Shown: positions 1-7,566 of the stretch, one piece after another
How the letters are laid out: each line of letters begins with the position of its first letter
Numbering within the stretch: the stretch's first letter is position 1
DNA from: Clostridiales bacterium
GTDB taxonomy: Bacteria > Bacillota > Clostridia > Peptostreptococcales > Anaerovoracaceae
DNA length: 12,980 bases
Direction: 5' to 3'
Assembly (NCBI GenBank): GCA_009778945.1
Contig: WRFF01000034.1
Location: forward strand, 1 to 12,980
Program-made: the position numbers and the translations under genes
Notes under the pieces: model-generated
Database searches by the model: none
Told to the model about the DNA's origin: nothing
Seen by the model: the letters and a program-made list of their open reading frames with translations, nothing else

Positions 1-2865
1 AAACGGGAGCGCAAGGAAATCCAACGGGCGCGGCGCAAGAAAGAGCGCCTCCCGAAAAAAATTCTCAAAGGCGTTCTTTCCGCCATCCTTATTCTCATTA
101 TTGCGGTTGTCGCTTACGCCGGTATTTATGTGTTCAATATCGTCCATAACCTTCCGAAACATGATCCCGCGACGATACAGGATGACCTGAAGAGCGTTTC
201 CACGATCTATGACGATCAAGGCAACGAGATGCAGGATATCTATCTGGGCGACAATTATCGCATGATTGTAAACTACAACGATATCCCGACAAATCTTGTA
301 AACGCGGCGGTCTCGATAGAGGACAAGACTTTCTGGACAAATAACGGCTTCAATTTTACGCGCATTGTCGGCGCCGTGTGGGAGTCAATTAGAGGCGGCG
401 GCGATATCTCCGGCACTTCCACGATCACGCAGCAGCTCGCGCGCAATATCTGGCTTACCAGTACACGTTCGGATTACAGCCTGACGCGAAAGATCCAGGA
501 GGCGTGGTACGCCCGTGAATTGTCGCAGTCGCTCAGCAAACAACAGATCATGACCGCGTACCTGAATATGATCTCGCTCGGAAACCACAGCTATGGCGTC
601 GCCGCGGCCGCAAAATCGTATTTCGACAAGGATTTGAAGGATTTGGATCTGCTCGAGTGTGCGGCGCTCGCGGCGCTGCCGCAGTCGCCGAGCAAATATT
701 CGCTGATCACGACGGTTCCCGTCGGCGGGGCGTCTCCGACTGATCCGAACCTCCTGCTCACTACGAACCAATATATGTTTTTGTATAATGACGCGGCGGT
801 GCCGCGCATCCATCTGGTGCTCGACGAAATGTTGGCGCAGGGCTATATCACGAAAGCGGAGCATGACGCGGCATACGCGGACAATATCCGCAATCACCTG
901 CATCCGCAGCCGCTTCAGACGGACAGTATCTCTTCGTTCTTCACCGATTATATGGTTCAGAACGTCGCACAAAATCTCCAGGCTGCCTACCCCAATGATT
1001 TTGCCACCTATGACGACGCGCTTCAGGCGGTCTATACCGGCGGTTATCAAATCTACAGCACATACGACCCAAATATGCAGGAAATCGTGGCCGAGGCGTT
1101 CAATGATCCGTCAAATTATCCGACTGCTTATCTGCCCAAAGACCGGAAAGGGAATGTTATCAACGACGCCGGAGCTATCACGCTTTATCAATATAGCAAC
1201 TTGTTTGAAGATCGCAGCGACGGGCCGTGGTTCACGCTGCAGCCCAATGAATATCAAATGTTCTCGGACGGCGGCATGGAAATCTTCAAGGGAAATCGCC
1301 TGAACTTCTACAATACGACAAATCCCGACGGCAGCACGGAAGTCGCCGTCGAATTCCCCAATTTCTATTCCTATCAGGATAAGGATATATACATTACACA
1401 GGGCGGCATACTGACGATTCCGGCGAAATACAAGAGCCTGGATACGCAGGGCAACCTGATTCTATCCCCCGCGTTCTTCAGTTCGAAAGACAATATCTTT
1501 ACGCAGGACGCGGACGGAAATTATGAAATCGGGCCGACGCATTTCACGCTGCGGCAGGCGATCATCCAGCCGCAGGGCGCGATGGTTATCATTGATCACA
1601 CAAACGGACAGCTCAAGGCGATGATCGGCGGGCGCAACATCCAGGGGCAGATGCAGTTTAACCGCGCGCTCACCGAACGGCAGCCCGGGTCCACCATGAA
1701 GCCGATCGGCACGTACGGCCCTGCGATCGAGATGAGCGCGGAGCATATACCGGTGCAGGGCAACAGCGTGACCTTTGTCGACAACGACGGAAAAACGTTC
1801 GGCGACTACTGGACGCCGGTGTCGATCATCATGGATACCAGCATGCAGTATCAGGGCCGCGCGTGGCCGCATGACTGGTACGGAACCCCCAAAGGGCCGC
1901 AAACCATGCGGCAGGCGATCCAACAATCGGAAAATATCCCGGCGGTCAAGGTGCAGCTTGCGGTCGGCGTCGAGCGTTCAGTCGCATTTTTAAAGAAACT
2001 CGGCATTACGTCACTTGTCACAACCGGCGCCGTAAACGATCTCAATCCCGCATCGCTCGCCCTCGGCGGTCTGACGCACGGGGTTTCCCCCCTGGAGATG
2101 GCTTCCGCCTACGGAACGTTTGCCAACCAGGGCGTACACGAGGATGTGATCACCTATACGAAGGTGACCGACAGGGAAGGCAATATTGTGCTTGACGGCA
2201 CCACGAAATCGACGAAGGTGATGGATCCCGGCGCGGCCTTCATTGTGAACGATATGCTGCATAGCACCGTGCAGAACGGTATTGCGTACACCGCGCAGGT
2301 GAAAGGCGTACCTGTCGCCGGAAAAACAGGGACGTCATCCGAAAATTATGACGCGTGGTTTGTCGGTAATACGCCGCAGTATTCGGCGGCGGTATGGATC
2401 GGGCTGGATCAGCAGATCAAAATGAGCCAGAATTCGGCAGCGTCAGCCAGGATGTTTTCCAAAATTATGACGCGCATCTATGACGGACGGGACGCCGGGG
2501 AATTTCCGGCGAAGCCCGATGATGTCGTGCGGGCAAGCGTGGGCGGCTACACCGACTATTTCATTGCAGGGACGGTTCCGAAAACCCTTAATTACGGCGG
2601 GCGTTCTTTCCTGATCGACGCGGATTCGGGGATGCTCGCGACGCCGTGGAGCGTTCATACCTTCACGCAATACTATTCGCTTACGCCCGGCGACAATATC
2701 ACGAGCGCGGATGGGAGTTCCATGCCGTCGATCGATATCGCGCCGCGGTGGTACAGCCCGATTAACAATCAGGATACGAGCCACTATCCGACCGGGCCGG
2801 GCGACGCTACGGCGCCGGACTATGCGCCGCCGGATTTCTCAAATGACCCTAATGCGTCACCATGA
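1..2865 (+). CDS. Class A penicillin-binding protein (PBP1A type), 5' end cut by window edge
   Basis: Bifunctional peptidoglycan synthase: an N-terminal GT51 glycosyltransferase polymerises lipid II and a C-terminal transpeptidase cross-links peptides outside the membrane. The frame is open from base 1, so a GTG at 130 is not the start; using it would delete the membrane anchor. Counting codons from base 1: a basic cytosolic stretch (1-20), one membrane segment (about 21-47), GT motif EDKTFWTNNG with catalytic Glu107, the GTSTITQQLARN motif, and ALPQSP near 227. A long insert follows, then transpeptidase motifs STMK (Ser564), SEN (643-645) and KTGT (775-778). The C-terminus is Pro/Asp rich and has no PASTA domain. 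The gene ends in TGA, 37 bases before a paralogous PBP gene, so the two are probably co-transcribed. The usual His of the first GT motif is Asn. Family call is very secure; the exact orthologue is not. Confidence 0.95.
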   Translation, partial: KRERKEIQRARRKKERLPKKILKGVLSAILILIIAVVAYAGIYVFNIVHNLPKHDPATIQDDLKSVSTIYDDQGNEMQDIYLGDNYRMIVNYNDIPTNLVNAAVSIEDKTFWTNNGFNFTRIVGAVWESIRGGGDISGTSTITQQLARNIWLTSTRSDYSLTRKIQEAWYARELSQSLSKQQIMTAYLNMISLGNHSYGVAAAAKSYFDKDLKDLDLLECAALAALPQSPSKYSLITTVPVGGASPTDPNLLLTTNQYMFLYNDAAVPRIHLVLDEMLAQGYITKAEHDAAYADNIRNHLHPQPLQTDSISSFFTDYMVQNVAQNLQAAYPNDFATYDDALQAVYTGGYQIYSTYDPNMQEIVAEAFNDPSNYPTAYLPKDRKGNVINDAGAITLYQYSNLFEDRSDGPWFTLQPNEYQMFSDGGMEIFKGNRLNFYNTTNPDGSTEVAVEFPNFYSYQDKDIYITQGGILTIPAKYKSLDTQGNLILSPAFFSSKDNIFTQDADGNYEIGPTHFTLRQAIIQPQGAMVIIDHTNGQLKAMIGGRNIQGQMQFNRALTERQPGSTMKPIGTYGPAIEMSAEHIPVQGNSVTFVDNDGKTFGDYWTPVSIIMDTSMQYQGRAWPHDWYGTPKGPQTMRQAIQQSENIPAVKVQLAVGVERSVAFLKKLGITSLVTTGAVNDLNPASLALGGLTHGVSPLEMASAYGTFANQGVHEDVITYTKVTDREGNIVLDGTTKSTKVMDPGAAFIVNDMLHSTVQNGIAYTAQVKGVPVAGKTGTSSENYDAWFVGNTPQYSAAVWIGLDQQIKMSQNSAASARMFSKIMTRIYDGRDAGEFPAKPDDVVRASVGGYTDYFIAGTVPKTLNYGGRSFLIDADSGMLATPWSVHTFTQYYSLTPGDNITSADGSSMPSIDIAPRWYSPINNQDTSHYPTGPGDATAPDYAPPDFSNDPNASP

Positions 2866-2902
2866 GATCGCATAAAAGAAAAGGGGATATAGTGAGGGCA
2901 TA

Positions 2903-5900
2903 ATGACAGAAGAAAAAACGATGGTTTATGATAAGCGCTTTGAAGCACCGGCTGCGCTCAAGCCGCCGGAAGAGCAAAACGCCGTCTCTGCGCAGCCGGA
3001 ACCGTTGCCCGACCCGCAGGAGGATCTCTACAAATTTGACGAGATTGCCGAGGCGTTTCGGCGCAAGTCGGCGCAGCCCGCTTCGCCAGAAACCGATATG
3101 CACGACGGTACTTCAGAGGGGGCGCTGCCCCCTCCGACGAACTCGGTTTCACCGAGTTCTGCCTTCCCCGAATCGGAAATTCAAATAGCAGATAAACCCG
3201 CATCTGTCGCTACACCGGCGCCGGCTGCCGCACTTGCCCCAATCGGTGCGACCGTGCCGGCGGCGGAAGCCGCTCCCTTGACGGCGGTGTCCGCAGAAGC
3301 TGTGGACGAGCACATGGCACAGCGCCGCGAACAGCGCCGTGTGCAGGAACAGCGCAAGGATCGGCACAAGAGCAGTACGAAATCCGCAGCGGCATCGGGT
3401 GCAAAAGCCGGCGGCGGCAAATGCGGCGGCGGCAAAGGCAAGGGCGGAAAAAAAGGCAAGAAACCGCAGTCGCGCGCCAAACGCATTTTGAAAGGCGTAC
3501 TCGCCGGCATATTGATTTTCGTGATCGCGGCGGTCTGTGTCGTCGCGGTATGGGTGTTCAGCGTCATCAAGGATCTGCCGAAGCATGACCCCGCGGAAAT
3601 CCAGGCCAGCCTCAATCAGACATCCACGATCTACGACGACCAGGGCAAGGTGATGCAGAATATCTATACCGGAGATGCGAACCGTGTACTCGTCACCTAC
3701 GGCCAGATCCCGAAAAATCTGGTCAATGGGGTCGTCGCCGTCGAGGACAAAACGTTCTGGACGAACAACGGATTCAATATCATACGTATGGTCGGCGCCG
3801 TGTGGGATTCGCTTAAAGGCGGCGGCGATATCTCCGGCACCTCCACGATCACGCAACAGCTTGCGCGCAATGTCTGGCTGACCGACATCAAGTCCGAACG
3901 CACGCTGGACCGCAAGATCAAGGAAGCGTACTACGCCCGCGAACTCACGAACGCCCTCTCCAAAGAGGATATCATCACAGCGTATCTCAATACGATTGCG
4001 TTCGGCAACCACAGTTACGGCGTCGGCGCGGCCTCAAAAGCTTATTTCAACAAAGATATCAAGGACCTCAACCTCATTGAATGCGCGGCCCTTGCGGCGC
4101 TGCCGCAGTCGCCGACAACCTATTCATATATCTCAACAGTACCGGTAGGGGACGTTTCGCCGAACGATCCCCGTGTTCTGCTCGTGACGGATCAGTATAT
4201 TTATTTATTTAATGACGCGGGAGTGCCGCGCATCCATCTGGTTCTGGACCTCATGCTGCAGCAGGGCTATATCACGCAGGCGGAACACGATCAGGCGTAC
4301 AGCCAGAATATCCGGGATTATCTGCACCCGCAGCCTCTTACTTCGGCGAGCGACGCAAACTACTTTGTCGATTATTTGATTCAGCAGGTCGCGTCGAATC
4401 TGCTCGCAACCTATCCGGGGCAGCTGGAGAATATGGATGACGCCATGCAGATGGTGTACAGCAAGGGATTGCAAATCCATAGCACGTTCAACCAAAGGAT
4501 GCAGGACATCTGTACGCAGGAATTTGAAGACGCGGCGAATATCCCGGGTACCAGTATGTCGCTGGACAAGGCGGGCAACTGTCTGAACGAACAGGGCAAT
4601 ATCATGCTCTACGCGTACGCCAATATGTTTGAAGACCGCGCTGACGGACCATGGTTTACGATGCAGCCGAGTGAGTATGAAATGCAGGCTGACGGCAGCA
4701 TGATTATCAAAAAAGGCGGGCGTTTTAATGTCTACAACACGACGAATCCGGATGGAACCAAGTCGATCGTGCTTGAATTCGCGAGTTTCTTTACGAAACC
4801 GGACGGCATTCTCCATATCGCGAGCGGCGGCACGATCAGTATTCCCGACGCATACAAAGGGATGGATTCGAACGGCAATCTGATTCTCAGCGCGAAATTC
4901 TTCTCAAGCAAGGACAATATCTTCACAAAGGACGCAAACGAAAATTATGAGATCGGCCCATCGCATTTCAGCCTGCGGCCGCTGGTCATCCAGCCGCAGG
5001 GCGCGGCGACCATCATCGACCATACGAACGGGCAGATCAAGGCGATGGTCGGCGGACGGGGGACCACCGTAGCGATGGCGTACAACCGTGCGGACAACCC
5101 GCATTCGCCGGGTTCCACGATGAAACCGCTCGGGGCGTATGGGCCTGCGCTTGAGATGAGCGCGGAAGGCGTGCCGGCCGGCAACGATACCACAAACGGC
5201 AACGCAAGCGATAACACAAACAGTGACGCAAGCGGTAACACAACATCAAGCTTCGGAACCTACTGGACTCCGCTTTCCGTCATTGACGACTCGCCGATGC
5301 AGTATCAGGGGAAGGACTGGCCTTCCAACTGGTACAGCGGCAACCGCGGCCCACAGACGCTGCGCAACGCGGTGCAGCAGTCGATCAACGTCTGCGCGGT
5401 CAAGGTACAGCTTGCGGTTGGCAACCAGCGTTCCGTCGATTTTCTGAAAAAACTCGGCATCACGACGCTCGTCACAACCGGCAGCCAAAACGATATGGGG
5501 CCGGCGTCGCTCGCGCTCGGCGGCATGACGCATGGGCTCAAGCCTATCGAAAGCGCCTCCGCTTACGGCACCTTTGCCAATCTCGGCGTACACGTTGATC
5601 CGATCACCTATACGAGCGTCACCGACAGCAACGGCAATGTGGTGCTTGATGGAAAACCGAAGAGCACGCAGGCGATGGATCCCGGCGCGGCCTATATCAT
5701 GAACGACATCCTGCATACGACGGTCACGAGCGGTATCGCGACGACCGCGCAGGTCAAGGGCGTGCCGGTGGCCGGCAAGACCGGTACGAATGAAAAGCGA
5801 AATTACGACGCGTGGTTTTGCGGCAATACGCCGAAATACACCATGAGCGTCTGGCTCGGATGCGATCAAAAGGTTCCGATGAATCAAAATTCGGCGGCGG

Positions 5901-6706
5901 CGGCGCGCCTGTTTTCGAAGATCATGACACAGATCTATCAGGGGATGGACCCGGGCCAGTTCCCCGCGCAGCCGGCCAATGTGGTGAACGCGACCGTGGA
6001 CGGCATGAGCGATATCTTCCTCAAAGGCACGGTGCCCACGAGTATTCCCGGCCAGCAGGAAGTGGACGTATGCGCTGACTCCGGTTATCTTGCGACGCCA
6101 TGGTGCCCAAATACCGAGACGAAAAAATTCGGGACGCTCAATTCAATGACCGCCATTGATACCAGTCAGCCGAATCAGACGGCGCCGACCTATTATTGCA
6201 ATCTGCACAATCTGGATCCCTCACAGTTCCCGATTGACCCGAATGTGCAGCTTGATACGAATTTCGGAAAGATCAAGACGCCGAATCTCGCGGGGCAGTC
6301 CCAGACTGCCGCGCAAAAGGCGCTTACGGACGCGGGGCTGGTGGTCGGGCAAGTCCTTCAGGCTTTCAACGACGCGGCGGCGAATACGGTGCTTTCACAG
6401 AATCCGGCGCCGGGGACTATGCTCGCGAAAGGGTCGGCGGTCAATATGACGGTCAGCAGGGGCCCGGACCCGGCCACGATGACGCAGGTGCCAAACCTGA
6501 TAGGGCTCGACCAGGCAGGCGCGGCGAGCACGCTGGTGAGCGCGACGCTGGCGCTCGGCGCTGTGAATACGGCCGCCACTTATGACAGCAGCCACGCGGC
6601 GGGCACCGTCCTTTCCTCCAGCCCTCCGGCCGGTTCGACGGTGAAGATCGGATCGAGCGTGACCATCACGATCAACCCCAATCCGCCGCCGCCCGCGGGC
6701 CCATAA
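2903..6706 (+). CDS. Class A penicillin-binding protein with long cytosolic tail and two PASTA domains
   Basis: Bifunctional cell-wall synthase of 1267 residues, long for the family. Order of parts: Pro/Ala-rich cytosolic tail (1-165), Lys/Gly-rich basic stretch with one Cys (about 170-193), membrane segment (about 198-222), GT51 domain with catalytic Glu281 in EDKTFWTNNG and the GTSTITQQLARN motif, and ALPQSP near 401. An unusually long linker leads to the transpeptidase: STMK at Ser738, SIN at 827-829, KTGT at 959-962. Two PASTA repeats follow (about 1124-1191 and 1194-1260), then a Pro-rich end. PASTA domains bind muropeptides or beta-lactams in relatives. ATG 2903 has GAGGG four bases upstream, somewhat close; ATG 2921 is the alternative. 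It differs from the upstream paralogue in the tail, a Gly/Asn/Asp/Ser insert near residue 765, and the PASTA repeats. By eye the catalytic parts are roughly two thirds identical. Confidence 0.96.
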   Translation: MTEEKTMVYDKRFEAPAALKPPEEQNAVSAQPEPLPDPQEDLYKFDEIAEAFRRKSAQPASPETDMHDGTSEGALPPPTNSVSPSSAFPESEIQIADKPASVATPAPAAALAPIGATVPAAEAAPLTAVSAEAVDEHMAQRREQRRVQEQRKDRHKSSTKSAAASGAKAGGGKCGGGKGKGGKKGKKPQSRAKRILKGVLAGILIFVIAAVCVVAVWVFSVIKDLPKHDPAEIQASLNQTSTIYDDQGKVMQNIYTGDANRVLVTYGQIPKNLVNGVVAVEDKTFWTNNGFNIIRMVGAVWDSLKGGGDISGTSTITQQLARNVWLTDIKSERTLDRKIKEAYYARELTNALSKEDIITAYLNTIAFGNHSYGVGAASKAYFNKDIKDLNLIECAALAALPQSPTTYSYISTVPVGDVSPNDPRVLLVTDQYIYLFNDAGVPRIHLVLDLMLQQGYITQAEHDQAYSQNIRDYLHPQPLTSASDANYFVDYLIQQVASNLLATYPGQLENMDDAMQMVYSKGLQIHSTFNQRMQDICTQEFEDAANIPGTSMSLDKAGNCLNEQGNIMLYAYANMFEDRADGPWFTMQPSEYEMQADGSMIIKKGGRFNVYNTTNPDGTKSIVLEFASFFTKPDGILHIASGGTISIPDAYKGMDSNGNLILSAKFFSSKDNIFTKDANENYEIGPSHFSLRPLVIQPQGAATIIDHTNGQIKAMVGGRGTTVAMAYNRADNPHSPGSTMKPLGAYGPALEMSAEGVPAGNDTTNGNASDNTNSDASGNTTSSFGTYWTPLSVIDDSPMQYQGKDWPSNWYSGNRGPQTLRNAVQQSINVCAVKVQLAVGNQRSVDFLKKLGITTLVTTGSQNDMGPASLALGGMTHGLKPIESASAYGTFANLGVHVDPITYTSVTDSNGNVVLDGKPKSTQAMDPGAAYIMNDILHTTVTSGIATTAQVKGVPVAGKTGTNEKRNYDAWFCGNTPKYTMSVWLGCDQKVPMNQNSAAAARLFSKIMTQIYQGMDPGQFPAQPANVVNATVDGMSDIFLKGTVPTSIPGQQEVDVCADSGYLATPWCPNTETKKFGTLNSMTAIDTSQPNQTAPTYYCNLHNLDPSQFPIDPNVQLDTNFGKIKTPNLAGQSQTAAQKALTDAGLVVGQVLQAFNDAAANTVLSQNPAPGTMLAKGSAVNMTVSRGPDPATMTQVPNLIGLDQAGAASTLVSATLALGAVNTAATYDSSHAAGTVLSSSPPAGSTVKIGSSVTITINPNPPPPAGP
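3116..3159. repeat. Two adjacent perfect palindromes inside the PBP coding region
   Basis: Two hairpin-forming palindromes sit back to back. The first is an 8-bp stem (GAGGGGGC / GCCCCCTC) with loop GCT at 3116-3134. The second is a 9-bp stem (GAACTCGGT / ACCGAGTTC) with loop TTC at 3139-3159. They encode residues of about 72-86 in the disordered cytosolic tail. The arrangement resembles an interspersed palindromic element inserted in frame, but only one copy is visible here, so that is an inference. Confidence 0.7.
5192..5239 (+). repeat. Two 24-base tandem repeats in the second PBP gene
   Basis: Two successive 24-base units beginning ACAAAC and ending TAAC differ at a few positions. They encode a Thr/Asn/Gly/Asp/Ser-rich stretch between the transpeptidase SxxK and SxN motifs. 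The upstream paralogue has an unrelated shorter sequence at this point, so the expansion arose after the duplication or was lost in the other copy. Confidence 0.65.
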
Positions 6707-6717
6707 TCGCGCACGAT

Positions 6718-6752
6718 TAAATCCCTGCCGCTATAGTAACAACAGGGATTTA
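6718..6752 (+). terminator. Stem-loop after the PBP gene pair
   Basis: A perfect 10-bp inverted repeat (TAAATCCCTG at 6718-6727, CAGGGATTTA at 6743-6752) with a 15-base loop begins 11 bases after the PBP stop codon. The following T-run is poor, so termination may be weak or may also need the long hairpin that starts here. The stem would act in either direction. Confidence 0.5.
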
Positions 6753-6912
6753 TTGCTTCGACAATTAAACTGTGCGTTAGATTGGTGGATATATTGGTGA
6801 TGTGCAAGGCGCAAAACGTAGCCGTAGTGGTGCTACGGCGAGGCTTTGCAATGAAGCACAGCGCCAATATAGCCGCCAAGAAACGTGCAATGTTTAGTTG
6901 TCGGAGCAATAA
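6750..6912. repeat. Long imperfect palindrome (MITE-like or hairpin repeat) between convergent genes
   Basis: The outer arms match with few differences: the TTATTGC...CGACAA start at 6750 is mirrored by TTGTCGG...GCAATAA ending at 6912, and both arms also carry a TTTAGTTG/CAATTAAA-type match. Further in, TTGGTGGATATATTGG (6782-6797) pairs with CCAATATAGCCGCCAA (6864-6879). TGTGC then pairs with GCACA. The tip is a perfect 7-bp stem, GCCGTAG (6821-6827) with CTACGGC (6833-6839). There is no ORF inside. It lies between convergent genes, where a folded RNA could terminate both. It looks like a non-autonomous palindromic repeat, but copy number elsewhere in the genome cannot be seen, and no clear target-site duplication was found. 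Confidence 0.65.
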
Positions 6913-6945
6913 TTCATAAAGATATTCGTCCCGCTCCGTACCGTA

Positions 6946-7329
6946 TCAGATGCAGGCTGCGGCCAGCGGCACGATGCCTACAAAGAACGTGTAATAGTCC
7001 GCACCGAAATCCGCGTCATCCGTCACGCGCTCGCTGTGATAGCCCGGCGGCATAAGCTCAGCCGGTACAGGATGCTCCCAGCGGGGTTTGGCTGCGGCCG
7101 CGGCGTCGTAGTCGCCGGCATACATGGCCTCATTGAATGCGTCAATATACGCTTCCACATCCGCCATGCTTCCCGGCGGCGGGGTAAAGATGGAAGATGG
7201 AGTCTCCCCGGCCATTGCTGAGGCTGACAAAGCAATGATGCACAGAAAAGCAATCGATAGGACGATTAAAAGAAAGCGTTTCGCTGAGTGCCATCTCCCT
7301 GCGGTGTATTCCAGAATCATGCGTTTCAT
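6946..7329 (-). CDS. Small secreted protein of unknown function
   Basis: Predicted 127-residue protein that I do not recognise. It has a classical signal peptide: a basic N-region of about 18 residues, a hydrophobic core (about 19-36), and a likely cut after ALSASAMA (Ala40). The mature part of about 87 residues starts Pro/Ser rich, then has an acidic Ala-rich, probably helical segment containing DVEAYIDAFNEAMYAGDYDA, and ends in a short hydrophobic tail. The cysteine at position 30 lies inside the hydrophobic core and does not form a good lipobox, so secretion rather than lipidation is likely. The start ATG at 7329 is strongly supported by AAAGGAGGA eight bases upstream (complement of 7337-7345). 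The gene stands alone, convergent with the PBP genes, and the 6750-6912 palindrome may end its transcript. Confidence 0.72.
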   Translation of the reverse strand: MKRMILEYTAGRWHSAKRFLLIVLSIAFLCIIALSASAMAGETPSSIFTPPPGSMADVEAYIDAFNEAMYAGDYDAAAAAKPRWEHPVPAELMPPGYHSERVTDDADFGADYYTFFVGIVPLAAACI

Positions 7330-7390
7330 CGTAGTATCCTCCTTTCCTTTTGCTCATTCCTTCTTTGAAAATCGCTTGTATTTTTCAACG

Positions 7391-7402
7391 ATTTCGCGAA
7401 AT
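7391..7402. promoter_or_regulatory. 12-base perfect palindrome, possible operator
   Basis: ATTTCGCGAAAT is a perfect dyad, 62 bases upstream of the start codon of the minus-strand secreted protein. Its position and symmetry fit a dimeric regulator site. No regulator family is recognised from it and chance occurrence is possible. Confidence 0.3.
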
Positions 7403-7535
7403 AATGATTTTATAAAGTTATATTTGTCGATAGATAGTTATACTTGTATTTTGCCATAACAAGGTCTTCGCCGATACACCCAAAAGGGTATAAAAACGCG
7501 GAATGTTCATATTTTTAATTTTTTACGCAAAAATG

Positions 7536-7564
7536 TTTCAACGCGGATTTTTGGGGTATATATA
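7536..7564 (+). promoter_or_regulatory. Possible promoter for the structured RNA
   Basis: TTTCAA (7536-7541) is followed 17 bases later by TATATA (7559-7564), inside an alternating TA tract that ends in TATAAAG. The -10 part is good, the -35 part poor. If used, transcription would start near 7571, at the beginning of the G-rich stretch that leads to the terminator. Confidence 0.3.
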
Positions 7565-7566
7565 AA

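Noticed and set aside
130..132. GTG at 130 as start of the first PBP
   Set aside because: The frame is open to base 1 and the excluded codons encode the basic stretch and most of the membrane anchor required by this family.
3149..4012. 287-codon minus-strand ORF opposite the second PBP
   Set aside because: It is antisense to the GT51 domain and has no start signal or domain pattern.
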